A DNA stretch of 64,000 nucleotides from Weissella diestrammenae (GCF_014397255.1 NZ_CP060724.1:1302001-1366000); one strand, 5' to 3'; positions 55,223-63,432 are shown, counted from the stretch's first letter. A program made the numbers and translations. The notes: generated by a model from the sequence alone, not told the origin.

Positions 55223-55518
55223 CCGATAAATTTAAGTGCCAGGAGAATCATGCTAATTACTAATGCGATCCAAGAACGGAGTGATGACCAGTTTACTTCT
55301 TCAATTTGATGTAAGTAATCTACTCCAGCATCAGTAATGCGAAATTTACCATTACCTAATGGCATGTGATCTAAAACACCGGGTTCCGTTTCGATTAATT
55401 TGAAATCTTCAACAATGTACTTATGGCGTATCAGAAAATCAACGTCTGACTGTAGTAGTAGTTTTTCAGATTTTTTGGAGTGTAACCAGCGCAAGTTAAT
55501 GAAATTAGTGAAAAGCAT
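55219..55518 (-). CDS. Prophage protein with winged-helix-like segment and C-terminal helix
   Basis: A 99-residue protein from ATG 55518 (AAAGGAA upstream). SEKLLLQSDVDFLIRHKYI and GKFRITDAGVDYLHQI look like the start and wing of a small winged-helix domain; WIALVISMILLALKFI is a membrane anchor at the end. It is encoded against the early genes. No family recognised. Confidence 0.5.
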   Translation of the reverse strand: MLFTNFINLRWLHSKKSEKLLLQSDVDFLIRHKYIVEDFKLIETEPGVLDHMPLGNGKFRITDAGVDYLHQIEEVNWSSLRSWIALVISMILLALKFIG

Positions 55519-55584
55519 TATAAATATTCCTTTTCTAATAATCATAACAAATGAGAGGGCCAATAACAGATTGGAGAAGTTTAA

Positions 55585-56276
55585 ATGGAAAATGTAACAG
55601 TATTTAATTTCGAACAGATGAATGTTCGAACGGTAGTAATTGATAATGAACCGTATTTTGTCGGTAAGGATGTAGCGGATGTTTTGGGATATAAGAGAAC
55701 TGCGGATGCATTAAAGCAACATGTAGATATCGAAGATAAAGGGGTCGGTGAAATACAGACCCCGGTGGTATTCAAAATATGACAGTTATAAATGAATCTG
55801 GCGTTTACTCACTAATCTTTGGGTCGAAGCTAGAATCGGCAAAGCGATTTAAGAAGTGGGTGACAACTGAAGTATTACCATCAATTCGTAAAACTGGAAG
55901 CTATGCTGCACCAATGACATTAGAACAAAAGATGCAATTAGCTTTAGAGAGTGGAGTTGATACTCAGAAGCGAGTTACAAAACTTGAAGATGATGTAACT
56001 GAAATCAAAGAGAATGCAGTGATTAATGCGAGTGATTATAACTCGATTGCTACAGCAGTTCGAAATCGAGTGCACACATTTTCGGATGTGCATACAAACA
56101 TTAAACTTGGGCCACTATTTAAGGATCTAAACAGTCAAATTAAACGATATACAGGCGCACTTAATCGGTCACGAATTAAGAGTAAGGACTTCGACAGAGT
56201 AATCAATTTTATTGATACATGGAGCCCGTCAACAGTAGCACTAATAGAAGCCCAGCAAGTCGAACTAGATGTATAG
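55585..56276 (+). pseudogene. Phage antirepressor (BRO-N plus ORF6C domains), frameshifted
   Basis: The BRO-N half (FNFEQMNVRTVVIDNEPYFV, KDVADVLGYKRTADAL) is read from ATG 55585 to residue 60, where the run CCCCGG at 55760-55765 shifts the frame to a stop. Adding one C or G gives QTPGGIQNMTVINESGVYSL, the family consensus, and joins the second frame, which ends with an ORF6C-type domain. Intact product about 230 residues. Antirepressors displace the repressor during induction. GGAGAAG precedes the start. Confidence 0.85.
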
Positions 56277-56290
56277 GGGGGAGTGATTGA

Positions 56291-56482
56291 ATGGATAAAT
56301 TACATTCAGTTATGAGAATTAACGACATTCTTGAGGATACAGGATGGAGCCGTGATTATTTCGATAAAATAATCCGTCCTAGCAAAGTATTTATAAAAAA
56401 TGTTCCTAATCGAACGCCAACGCATCGGCCATCGTATCTAAGGTCAGATTTCGAGAGGTATTTGAAATTGCCTGAGTGGTAA
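56291..56482 (+). CDS. Small prophage DNA-binding protein (excisionase-like)
   Basis: A 63-residue protein preceded by GGGGGAG. The MRINDILEDTGWSRDYFDKIIRP stretch followed by HRPSYLRSDFERYLK fits the small MerR/excisionase-like helix-turn-helix found in phage early regions. It may be the excisionase or a transcription regulator; sequence does not distinguish. Confidence 0.55.
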   Translation: MDKLHSVMRINDILEDTGWSRDYFDKIIRPSKVFIKNVPNRTPTHRPSYLRSDFERYLKLPEW

Positions 56483-56497
56483 GAAAGGGTTTATAAA

Positions 56498-56683
56498 ATG
56501 ATGAATTATGTATTAACAGCTGGAACAGGTATATCAATTTTGCTGGTATCAGTATTAATTTATGCAGCGATTGAAGAAGTAACACGGCTGGCCCGCAATC
56601 GAAAGATATTTGCGGAGTATGCAGAAGCACGTGAAGCGCGATTAAATGACACGTTTGTGATGCTGAATGAGCTAGGAAAGTAG
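56498..56683 (+). CDS. 61-residue prophage membrane protein
   Basis: AAGAAAGGG upstream. One N-terminal helix (YVLTAGTGISILLVSVLIYAA) and a long charged amphipathic helix (RLARNRKIFAEYAEAREARL). Widespread layout among phage early-region proteins, function unknown. Confidence 0.55.
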   Translation: MMNYVLTAGTGISILLVSVLIYAAIEEVTRLARNRKIFAEYAEAREARLNDTFVMLNELGK

Positions 56684-56687
56684 GGTG

Positions 56688-56837
56688 ATGAAAATGAATC
56701 ATTATATGACTCGATATATGGATGAACAAATGAATGAAGTTTATGTTTCTTGGATTCAAATTAATTTTTTCAAATGGTCATATCAATTTAGTAAACGATA
56801 TTATGTGAATGGAAAAAGACAAACAAAAATGCCATAG
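56688..56837 (+). CDS. 49-residue hypothetical prophage protein
   Basis: Starts four bases after the preceding stop, with TAGGG upstream. Aromatic-rich (WIQINFFKWSYQFSKRYYV) and basic, no motif recognised. Ends at the hairpin shared with the opposite gene. Confidence 0.45.
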   Translation: MKMNHYMTRYMDEQMNEVYVSWIQINFFKWSYQFSKRYYVNGKRQTKMP

Positions 56838-56856
56838 CAGCAACTATGACATTTTA
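56830..56856. terminator. Short hairpin between convergent genes
   Basis: GCCATAG-cagcaa-CTATGAC, followed by ATTTT. Moderate stem. Confidence 0.5.
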
Positions 56857-56861
56857 GAATT

Positions 56862-57026
56862 CTAGCCTCGACGCCAACCGTTGCCAGGCTTAGTGGTAGG
56901 TGGCAAGCGATCACCACGACCGATTGTCGCATTATGACCACCAGACACACGTCCGCCACGTGGTCCGACTTCAACATAGTGACCTGGCTTCTGGTTGTCA
57001 GTGCCAGGTTTAATTGAATTTGACAT
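56862..57026 (-). CDS. YjzC-like small protein
   Basis: A 54-residue Gly- and Pro-rich protein: KPGTDNQKPGHYVEVGPRGG then TIGRGDRLPPTTKPGNGWRR. The KPGxxxxxxGxYxExGPRGG pattern is that of the YjzC family found in Firmicutes and their phages. AGGAGA precedes ATG 57026. Function unknown. Divergent from the XRE gene, with a palindrome between them. Confidence 0.75.
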   Translation of the reverse strand: MSNSIKPGTDNQKPGHYVEVGPRGGRVSGGHNATIGRGDRLPPTTKPGNGWRRG

Positions 57027-57066
57027 AAGCGGTTCTCCTTTCAAATTGAATTATAGAAATGGTTGA

Positions 57067-57082
57067 TTGTTATCGATAACAA
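57067..57082. promoter_or_regulatory. 16-bp perfect palindrome between divergent genes
   Basis: TTGTTATCGATAACAA is a complete inverted repeat. It sits between the yjzC-like and XRE genes, a probable operator for the XRE protein. Confidence 0.65.
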
Positions 57083-57168
57083 ATACATTCATTTCTATGT
57101 AGATAATTATATCTCTCAAAAGAGATATGTGCAAATGTTCGAACGAAAAATATAACGGAGAGTTACGA

Positions 57169-57387
57169 ATGAATATATCGAAAATAATACGGAAATACGT
57201 TGATTTAAAAGGTGTTTCTTGGTACTGGCTTATGAAAAACGCTGAAATAAAAAGTAACAGTACGATAGATAAAATGAAGAACGGAAGGCCGATTGATATT
57301 AAGCTATCAACGGCAATTAAAATTGCAAAAGTGTTGGATATAGATATGAATGATTTTAAAAAAAGTGAGGAAAGTAAAAATTTATGA
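57169..57387 (+). CDS. XRE-family regulator of the prophage
   Basis: A 72-residue helix-turn-helix protein from ATG 57169 (GGAGAG upstream; the in-frame ATG at 57127 lacks a site). KIIRKYVDLKGVSWYWLMKNAEIKSN, then LSTAIKIAKVLDIDMNDFKK is the usual XRE recognition and closing helix. It overlaps the next gene by four bases. It differs from the repressor at 54240, so the prophage has two XRE proteins with separate palindromes. Confidence 0.75.
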   Translation: MNISKIIRKYVDLKGVSWYWLMKNAEIKSNSTIDKMKNGRPIDIKLSTAIKIAKVLDIDMNDFKKSEESKNL

Positions 57388-57635
57388 CAGCCGAAACAGC
57401 AATTAACATTATTGTCACTGCTGCTAAAAATAACTTAGGCGTGTACATTGCACCTGAATCATTTGTGAAAAATGGTGAACGCCAGCATATTTTGATTTTC
57501 AATGGTCGAGTTCAAGGTAATTCGATTATTGGTGGTCAACGTGTAATCAATGCAAATGATGCAGTCCGAATATTATCAGAAATGGTTATTTATGAGGACG
57601 AAATAAAAGGACTAGTCGCCTGCCAGCAAAACTAG
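57384..57635 (+). CDS. Hypothetical prophage protein
   Basis: An 83-residue soluble protein overlapping the XRE gene (ATGA). No motif beyond a mixed alpha/beta pattern (HILIFNGRVQGNSIIGGQRVI). Probably part of the early operon. Confidence 0.6.
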   Translation: MTAETAINIIVTAAKNNLGVYIAPESFVKNGERQHILIFNGRVQGNSIIGGQRVINANDAVRILSEMVIYEDEIKGLVACQQN

Positions 57636-57666
57636 TCCATCCATTAATCCCTGAGGTAATTATAAC

Positions 57667-58332
57667 ATGAATGAACAAATGATAACGGTTAGTGAAGATT
57701 TATTTACACCGGCACAACTATCTGAACAGATTAAAGCGATTAACACATCCGACCAATCAAATCTGGATAAAAAGGATGAAGTTAATAAGATTATTACGGC
57801 ATTAAGCCGATTTAAAAAAGCAGCTCAAACTGAATTCAATAGGCAAATACAGCCAGCATTGGACTTGGAAAAAGAAGCTAAATTGTTGAAAGGCAACATT
57901 GTGATTGCTATTGAGCAAGAATGGAACAGCGAAGAAAACAATAATAAGCGACTAGATATTCTGAATGATAAGTTCGGACTAGAAGCTGATACCGATGGCA
58001 TGGCAGAACGCTTTGCATCGGATAAAAAGTTATGGACACCTGCGGGTAATCCAAGCTCAAAGATTAAAGACATGATTATTGATGAGCAACGGCGTGAAAA
58101 GGAACAACAGGAACTCAAGCGTGCACAAGATGCGTTAGAAGCAATGCAACACGATGAACTTACAACGACTGACAATGTTCAACCAGTTGTGCAAGAGCCA
58201 GCAATCGCAGTCAGTCAAGACAACTGGCAAGAGTTCGTTGACCGAGTAACGCATCTAACAAACCAATATTCAGTTCGTTTGGTAGTTAGTCCATTCGAGA
58301 AAAAAGTCATTATTGAAAGTGAGGCTGAATGA
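57667..58332 (+). CDS. Prophage protein upstream of ERF, DUF1351-like
   Basis: A 221-residue mainly helical protein: KAAQTEFNRQIQPALDLEKEAKLLKGNI and a coiled-coil near 140-160, then a small C-terminal alpha/beta segment. Size, order and helical first half recall the DUF1351-type proteins that precede single-strand annealing genes in LAB phages. The stop overlaps the ERF start (ATGATGA). Assignment is by position and pattern. Confidence 0.6.
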   Translation: MNEQMITVSEDLFTPAQLSEQIKAINTSDQSNLDKKDEVNKIITALSRFKKAAQTEFNRQIQPALDLEKEAKLLKGNIVIAIEQEWNSEENNNKRLDILNDKFGLEADTDGMAERFASDKKLWTPAGNPSSKIKDMIIDEQRREKEQQELKRAQDALEAMQHDELTTTDNVQPVVQEPAIAVSQDNWQEFVDRVTHLTNQYSVRLVVSPFEKKVIIESEAE

Positions 58333-58970
58333 TGAATATTCAGGAAAAACTATTAGCGATTCAGTTTGATTTGAGAGCACCAAAAAATCAGAAAAATAAG
58401 TTTGGTAATTACAATTACCGTAGCGTTGAGGACATTCTGGAAGCTGTTAAACCTTTGCTGAAAGAACAGGGTACAACGTTGACGCTGACAGATGAACCGG
58501 TAATGATTGGTGATCGTATATACATCAATGCGACGGCGACACTACGCGACATTGAAGATGCTACACAATTCGTTGTGGTAACGGGATACGCTCGTGAATC
58601 AGCAGTGAAAAAAGGTATGGACGATAGCCAAGTGACAGGTTCAACAAGTTCATATGCGCGCAAGTATGCATTGAATGGATTGTTCTTAATTGACGATAGC
58701 AAGGATGCTGATACCAACGAGTATGCAAAGCAAAACGAATCGAATAGAACACAATCAAAAACCAACAATCAGAAACCGCACAACGAATTGAATAGCTACT
58801 TCACTTTGTGGGTTAAAAAGCTTCAAGAAAGTAAAGGACAAACAGAAGCAGCCGTGTATTCAGCATTGAATAATACGTTTAAAGTGGCGAATTTAAAAGC
58901 GTTTGATGCGTTAGATGACGCTAATAAACAGACCATAATCAAATGGTTAAAGACGATCGCAGAATCATAG
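58329..58970 (+). CDS. ERF family single-strand annealing protein
   Basis: A 213-residue recombinase. NIQEKLLAIQFDLRAPKNQKNKFGNYNYRS, then VEDILEAVKPLLKEQG and VTGSTSSYARKYALNGLF are the conserved ERF core: the GNYNYRS and SSYARKYAL segments are diagnostic. It anneals single strands during phage recombination and replication. The C-terminal 60 residues are variable. Works with the SSB and HNH genes downstream. Confidence 0.9.
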   Translation: MMNIQEKLLAIQFDLRAPKNQKNKFGNYNYRSVEDILEAVKPLLKEQGTTLTLTDEPVMIGDRIYINATATLRDIEDATQFVVVTGYARESAVKKGMDDSQVTGSTSSYARKYALNGLFLIDDSKDADTNEYAKQNESNRTQSKTNNQKPHNELNSYFTLWVKKLQESKGQTEAAVYSALNNTFKVANLKAFDALDDANKQTIIKWLKTIAES

Positions 58971-58979
58971 GAGTAGCAA

Positions 58980-59690
58980 ATGGATTTTTGGGGACGAGTG
59001 ACAAACGTTAGCGGTAATGTAGTTACTTTGTCACTAGAAAGTTTAGAAGAAGCTAGTGAAGTCTCACGGTTACTAATGCAAGAGAAACCTGAAGCATATA
59101 TTAACATTCCAGATGGTCGATTGATTAGTAAGACACAGCGTAAAAAAGCATATGCGATTATGGGTGACATTTCGGACTGGGCAGGATATGGACCTGAAGA
59201 AATAAAAGAACTGATGAAGTTTCTTTTTGAATTTGAAACAGGACACGAATATTTTAGTTTTGCGAGTGTCGATATGACAACTGCCAGAGAATTTATCACA
59301 TTCCTTCTGGATTTAGCTTTAAAAGAGCACATACAGCTTAAAAAAACAGGTCTGGACTATCAGGACGATTTAGACGCTTACATGCATCAGTCGCTCAAAT
59401 ATCGCTCCTGCGTGCTATGTGGTAGACACGCAGACGTGCATCACATTGATGCAATCGGAATGGGAAATGACAGACGTAAGGTGGACCATCGCGGGCGGCT
59501 ATTGATTGCATTGTGCCGTGAGCATCATCAACTGGCCCATCAAATGGGGTGGCTGACATTTAAAGACCAGTATCACGTTAAAGGCGTGACGTTGGACGCA
59601 GAAACATTGAACAGATTAGGAATCATGACATACAAGCGAATGAAGGAGATTGACGATGAACAGAGTAGTACTAGTAGGACGATTGGCTAG
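58980..59690 (+). CDS. Putative HNHc nuclease of the prophage
   Basis: A 236-residue protein. The C-terminal domain has CVLCGRHADVHHIDAIG, then RGRLLIALCREHHQLAHQMG, the two-Cys/His zinc site of HNH nucleases with the HH catalytic pair. The N-terminal 140 residues match the phage HNHc (YqaQ/Orf-like) recombination nucleases that follow ERF genes. AGGAG precedes the ATG. The end overlaps ssb by 35 bases. Confidence 0.85.
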   Translation: MDFWGRVTNVSGNVVTLSLESLEEASEVSRLLMQEKPEAYINIPDGRLISKTQRKKAYAIMGDISDWAGYGPEEIKELMKFLFEFETGHEYFSFASVDMTTAREFITFLLDLALKEHIQLKKTGLDYQDDLDAYMHQSLKYRSCVLCGRHADVHHIDAIGMGNDRRKVDHRGRLLIALCREHHQLAHQMGWLTFKDQYHVKGVTLDAETLNRLGIMTYKRMKEIDDEQSSTSRTIG

Positions 59691-60093
59691 AGACGTTGAA
59701 TTACGCTATACGCAATCAGGAACAGCAGTAGGATCATTCAGTATTGCGGTTGACCGCCGCCGTACGAATCAAAACGGTGAGCGAGAAACAGATTTCTTTA
59801 ATGCAACGATTTGGCAAAAGGCTGCTGAGAACTTTGCTAACTTCACACACAAAGGTGCACGAGTTGCGATTGAAGGTCGTTTACAAACGAGCAGCTACCA
59901 AAATAAAGAAGGACAAACCGTATTCAAGACGGAAGTGATTGTTGAGAGTTTTGATTTGCTAGAAACAAAGGCTGAATCAGAAAGTTACAAGCAGGGGCAG
60001 AACAACAATGATCCATTCAGCCAACCTACAAACAACAATCCGTTCTCTGGTGGTAATGAGATGAATATCACTGATGACGATTTGCCTTTCTAA
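59656..60093 (+). CDS. ssb: Single-stranded DNA-binding protein of the prophage
   Basis: A 145-residue SSB: NRVVLVGRLARDVELRYTQSG, FSIAVDRRRTNQNGERETDFF, VEGRLQTSSYQN-like and an acidic C-terminal tip DDDLPF that recruits partners. AAGGAG precedes ATG 59656 by seven bases; the in-frame TTG at 59650 is rejected. The Gln/Asn-rich linker (QGQNNNDPFSQPTNNN) is typical. Confidence 0.95.
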   Translation: MNRVVLVGRLARDVELRYTQSGTAVGSFSIAVDRRRTNQNGERETDFFNATIWQKAAENFANFTHKGARVAIEGRLQTSSYQNKEGQTVFKTEVIVESFDLLETKAESESYKQGQNNNDPFSQPTNNNPFSGGNEMNITDDDLPF

Positions 60094-60104
60094 AGGAGTA
60101 AGAG

Positions 60105-60953
60105 ATGGCTCAACGAAGAATGATAAGCAAGAAAGTAACTGATACAGATGCGTTTCTAGAAATGCCACTATCTACACAGGCTTTATATTTTCATTTGAAT
60201 ATGCATGCTGATGACGATGGGTTTGTAAGTAATGTGAATACCATCATGCGAATGATTGGCGCATCTGGTGATGATGCAAAGATTTTAATTGCTAAACAGT
60301 TCTTGATTCCATTTGATGATAGCGGCGTAGTAGTGATTAAAGATTGGCGTATTCATAATTACATTCGTAAAGACACATACAACGAAACAATGTATAAGGA
60401 AGAACGCCAGAAACTCAGTGTTGACGCCAATGGCGCATACCAAGTCAACGAACCGTCTACGGAACGTGCACGTGTCGTCAACGAGTCGTCACCACAGGTA
60501 AGGTTAGGTAAGGATAGGTTAGGTAAGGATAGTAAAGATATACAAGCACCGAAAATTGGATTTTCGGAAGATTTCGAAAAACTATGGGAAATGTATCCGA
60601 ATAAAAAAGGGAAGAGCGTTGCTCAGAAAGCATTCAATAAAGCAATTAAAGATGGTGACACTGTTGAACAGATAAGAGCAGGTATCGAAGCGTACAAGGC
60701 TTATATCAAAGCAGAAGGTACACCAGTTATGTATATCAAGCATGGATCTACATTCTTTAATCAAAGAAGTTGGAACGATGACTACACGATACAGGCAAAG
60801 TCATCACAACGACAATTACCAGTTCGAGAGACACAACCTGATTGGAATAATCAGCCAACACAGCAGATTTCAGCAGCTGAACAGGCAGAGTTAGACGTGA
60901 TGCTGGCTCAGATGTCAGACAAGGCGCGTAAGGCGCAGAAAGAGGATAAGTGA
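60105..60953 (+). CDS. Prophage replication initiation protein
   Basis: A 282-residue protein. The N-terminal region (RMISKKVTDTDAFLEMPLSTQALYFHLNMHADDDGFV, IKDWRIHNYIRKD) is the winged-helix domain of phage replisome organisers; the C-terminal SFEKLW-like segment (EDFEKLWEMYPNKKGKSVAQKAF, TFFNQRSWNDD) resembles a DnaD/DnaT-type partner domain. Between them lies a repeated RLGKD coding stretch. It should bind the phage origin, which may be the internal 15-bp repeat. AAAGGAG precedes the ATG. Confidence 0.85.
   Translation: MAQRRMISKKVTDTDAFLEMPLSTQALYFHLNMHADDDGFVSNVNTIMRMIGASGDDAKILIAKQFLIPFDDSGVVVIKDWRIHNYIRKDTYNETMYKEERQKLSVDANGAYQVNEPSTERARVVNESSPQVRLGKDRLGKDSKDIQAPKIGFSEDFEKLWEMYPNKKGKSVAQKAFNKAIKDGDTVEQIRAGIEAYKAYIKAEGTPVMYIKHGSTFFNQRSWNDDYTIQAKSSQRQLPVRETQPDWNNQPTQQISAAEQAELDVMLAQMSDKARKAQKEDK
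60496..60535. repeat. Tandem 15-bp iterons inside the replication gene
   Basis: AGGTTAGGTAAGGAT occurs twice head to tail (60501-60515, 60516-60530), flanked by partial copies. It encodes RLGKDRLGKD and is a candidate origin recognised by the product of the same gene. Confidence 0.65.
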
Positions 60954-61237
60954 TGGAAAAAATTGAATTAACACAGTCTAAGTTTGATGAACACTTTGAG
61001 ATTGTTGATGAACAGAGAGAAATGAACGTTAAGTACGTTGTTGTATCGAACGTGCAAGATGTCTCAGGTAATTGGTGGTTTATTATGACTACCAATAATT
61101 TTGAAATCGATGTACCAGTATACGAGTTAGATAATAAGCGGGGAAGCGCAATTGACAATGCCTACATGTTTGATACACGAGAAGAAGCGGAAAAGTGGGC
61201 GGTTGGTGATTTTGAAGTGATAGAGGTGGAAGCATGA
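60953..61237 (+). CDS. Hypothetical prophage protein
   Basis: A 94-residue soluble acidic protein starting at the TGATG overlap with the replication gene. NVQDVSGNWWFIMTTNNFEIDVPVYEL suggests a small beta domain; EEAEKWAVGDFEVI is a common phage-protein end. Function unknown. Confidence 0.6.
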   Translation: MEKIELTQSKFDEHFEIVDEQREMNVKYVVVSNVQDVSGNWWFIMTTNNFEIDVPVYELDNKRGSAIDNAYMFDTREEAEKWAVGDFEVIEVEA

Positions 61238-61428
61238 CATATTGGTTTATTGAAAATGTATATGCTTTCATTGATATGCCGCATCCGTATGTTTTGATCG
61301 ATAAAAATAAAGGTGGTTGGCATTACACTAGTGATTTTTCTGAGGCGACAAAGTTTTCCACATTCGAACAAGCTGATAAATGTTTAAAATCGTTGAACAG
61401 GGAAACGTTAGTAATTAGCAAGTATTAG
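61234..61428 (+). CDS. Hypothetical prophage protein
   Basis: A 64-residue protein overlapping the previous gene (ATGA). It contains WHYTSDFSEATKFSTFEQADKCL, a pattern seen in short phage proteins of unknown function, also echoed in the preceding gene (EEAEKW). Confidence 0.55.
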   Translation: MTYWFIENVYAFIDMPHPYVLIDKNKGGWHYTSDFSEATKFSTFEQADKCLKSLNRETLVISKY

Positions 61429-61444
61429 TCGAGGTGGATGAATA

Positions 61445-61582
61445 ATGATTGAAGAACGTAAGCAAGAAGAAGCACGTTTTCGCGGATATAAGGACTGGGC
61501 AGAGTTTCAAGCGAACGAGCCAGAAGAAGCAAATAAAGCGCGATTAGAAATTATGTATGGAGAGGATCCAAGGCTATGGTGA
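61445..61582 (+). CDS. 45-residue hypothetical prophage protein
   Basis: GAGGTGG precedes the ATG. Highly charged, helical (IEERKQEEARFRGYKDWAEFQ). It overlaps the next gene by seven bases. Too short for a family call. Confidence 0.5.
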   Translation: MIEERKQEEARFRGYKDWAEFQANEPEEANKARLEIMYGEDPRLW

Positions 61583-61812
61583 GAGACAAATTATTGAATA
61601 ATCTGGCAGTGAAAATTTTGGTTGCAGTTGCCGGCTTAGCTGTGTTGATGGTGTACATTGCATTAGTTTGGGTATTACCTTTCATCGGGTTTTACTGGAT
61701 TCAACTTGGATTAATCACTGGGTTGATTGGCGTATTTGCTTGGCTAATTGAACTTGCATTAGTTCTCACTGGAATTGTTGTTGTGATTGTTCTAGTTGAT
61801 TGGTGGTGGTAA
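61576..61812 (+). CDS. Prophage membrane protein
   Basis: A 78-residue protein with two strong helices (ILVAVAGLAVLMVYIALVWVLPFI and LITGLIGVFAWLIELALVLTGIVVVIVL). GAGAGG precedes the ATG. No holin context is nearby (lysis genes lie beyond the window). Function unknown. Confidence 0.6.
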   Translation: MVRDKLLNNLAVKILVAVAGLAVLMVYIALVWVLPFIGFYWIQLGLITGLIGVFAWLIELALVLTGIVVVIVLVDWWW

Positions 61813-61814
61813 CC

Positions 61815-62282
61815 GTGACAATAAATTCAGGATTATTTACATCGAATAAACAAGACTGGGAAACGCCGACAGAGTTATTTAATAATTTAAACGAAAAATA
61901 TAATTTCACGTATGATTTGGCAGCTCGGTCTGATAATGCTAAGTGCAAGAAATTTATTTCACCTGAACAGAATTCGTTGAACGTTGACTGGTCATTATTG
62001 GAGGGTAATTTATTTTGCAATCCACCATATGGCAGAGAGTTGAGTAAATGGGTTCAAAAAGCATATGAGACATCGCTAGAGAAATCTGAACAGATTGTAT
62101 TCATAATCCCAGCGCGAACAGACACGAGTTACTGGCATGATTATATTTTTAATAAAGCTGAAGTAATTTTCATCAGAGGTCGCTTGAAATTTGAAGTCGA
62201 TGGCATTGCAAAAGATGCTGCACCATTTCCATCAGCAATTGTAATTTTTAATGGAAAGTCATATTTAAAGAATGATTTATAG
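61815..62282 (+). CDS. Phage DNA N6-adenine methyltransferase (Dam-like)
   Basis: A 155-residue protein from GTG 61815. SNKQDWETPTELFNNLNEKY, FTYDLAARSDNAKC and the catalytic NPPYGRELSKWVQKA motif match the phage DNA_N6-adenine methyltransferase (PF05869) group. The AAPFPSAIVIF end also fits. It would protect phage DNA from host restriction. Start is uncertain within a GTG-rich overlap with the previous gene. Confidence 0.82.
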   Translation: MTINSGLFTSNKQDWETPTELFNNLNEKYNFTYDLAARSDNAKCKKFISPEQNSLNVDWSLLEGNLFCNPPYGRELSKWVQKAYETSLEKSEQIVFIIPARTDTSYWHDYIFNKAEVIFIRGRLKFEVDGIAKDAAPFPSAIVIFNGKSYLKNDL

Positions 62283-62291
62283 GTGAGTGAT

Positions 62292-62492
62292 ATGGAACGA
62301 ACAGCAGATGAAGAAGAGCAAATCAGGCAGGCACTTGAAGATGTCGAGGCAGCACATTCTGAATTAATGGGGATTCCAGTTGATGAAGATAATCTTGTAC
62401 GGATTGCAGCAGCAAGTGAAGAGTTATCGAGTGCGATTGATGATGCACAGAGTTTGATTAGTCATATTGATAATGAGGGGTATTCAGAGTAA
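62292..62492 (+). CDS. Small acidic prophage protein
   Basis: A 66-residue protein, strongly acidic and helical (DEEEQIRQALEDVEAAHSEL). ATG 62292 has GAGGTGAG-like bases (AGGTGAG) upstream. The stop overlaps the next start (TAATG). Function unknown; DNA-mimic roles are possible for acidic phage proteins but nothing here shows that. Confidence 0.55.
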   Translation: MERTADEEEQIRQALEDVEAAHSELMGIPVDEDNLVRIAAASEELSSAIDDAQSLISHIDNEGYSE

Positions 62493-63400
62493 TGGTGAAT
62501 AGATTAATCAAGGGTGAAACGTTACAAGAGATGGCAAAACTACCATCTCGTTCAGTGGATATGATACTAGCCGATTTACCATATCAGGTAACGAAAGCTA
62601 AATGGGACATAATGATACCGTTTGATGAATTATGGGAGCAGTACAACAGATTAATAAAAGATGATGGAGCAATTGTTCTGTTTTCACAACAGCCATTTAC
62701 TTCTCAACTTGTCATGAGTAATCCGAAAATGTTTCGATATGAAATCATTTGGAATAAGGTGCGAACCACTGGATTTTTAAATGCAAATAGGATGCCGCTG
62801 AAACAACATGAGAATATCCTAGTTTTCTATAAAAAATTACCAACGTATAATTCGCAAAAAACTGAAGGAAGTGGGCCATCACATAGTCGTGGAACTTCAG
62901 GAACTGCGAAAAATAGAATCTATGGACATTTCAATACGACAAATAACACAGCTAGTACAAAAAGTAATATGAAACATCCAACGGATATTTTGACAATGAG
63001 AAATCAGGTTGGAAAGGGACAATTGCATCCAACTCAAAAACCCGTTGAATTGATGGAATGGTTGATTAAAACATATTCCAATGATGGTGAGACTGTACTT
63101 GATAATGTGATGGGTAGTGGTTCAACTGGTATCGCAGCGATAAATACGAATCGTGATTTTATTGGCATCGAACTTGATACTGATTATTTTGAAATAGCAA
63201 CTAATCGTATTAGATTGTGGTGGAAAGTTGCAAGTCCATATGAAAAACAGGATGCGGTCTGTGATAGTCAGCACCATTATTTTAAAGATGAGATTGGAAT
63301 TAACGAAACATTATTCAAACTTGAGATTAAAGATGGCGAGAGATTGCTCAAATATCTTAATAAACGTGGATTAAAATTGCCAGATGGCATGGAATATTAA
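62492..63400 (+). CDS. Prophage site-specific DNA methyltransferase (beta class)
   Basis: A 302-residue methyltransferase. The catalytic motif is DLPYQVTKAKWD near residue 27 (Leu in place of the first Pro of DPPY), and motif I, VLDNVMGSGSTGIAAINTNR, follows near residue 200, so the order is that of the beta class. FIGIELDTDYFEIA completes the AdoMet site. It may modify adenine N6 or cytosine N4. No restriction enzyme is adjacent, so a protective role is likely. About 60 extra C-terminal residues are unassigned. Confidence 0.85.
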   Translation: MVNRLIKGETLQEMAKLPSRSVDMILADLPYQVTKAKWDIMIPFDELWEQYNRLIKDDGAIVLFSQQPFTSQLVMSNPKMFRYEIIWNKVRTTGFLNANRMPLKQHENILVFYKKLPTYNSQKTEGSGPSHSRGTSGTAKNRIYGHFNTTNNTASTKSNMKHPTDILTMRNQVGKGQLHPTQKPVELMEWLIKTYSNDGETVLDNVMGSGSTGIAAINTNRDFIGIELDTDYFEIATNRIRLWWKVASPYEKQDAVCDSQHHYFKDEIGINETLFKLEIKDGERLLKYLNKRGLKLPDGMEY

Positions 63401-63432
63401 CAATCATATAAACTAGAAAAGAGGAAAATATT

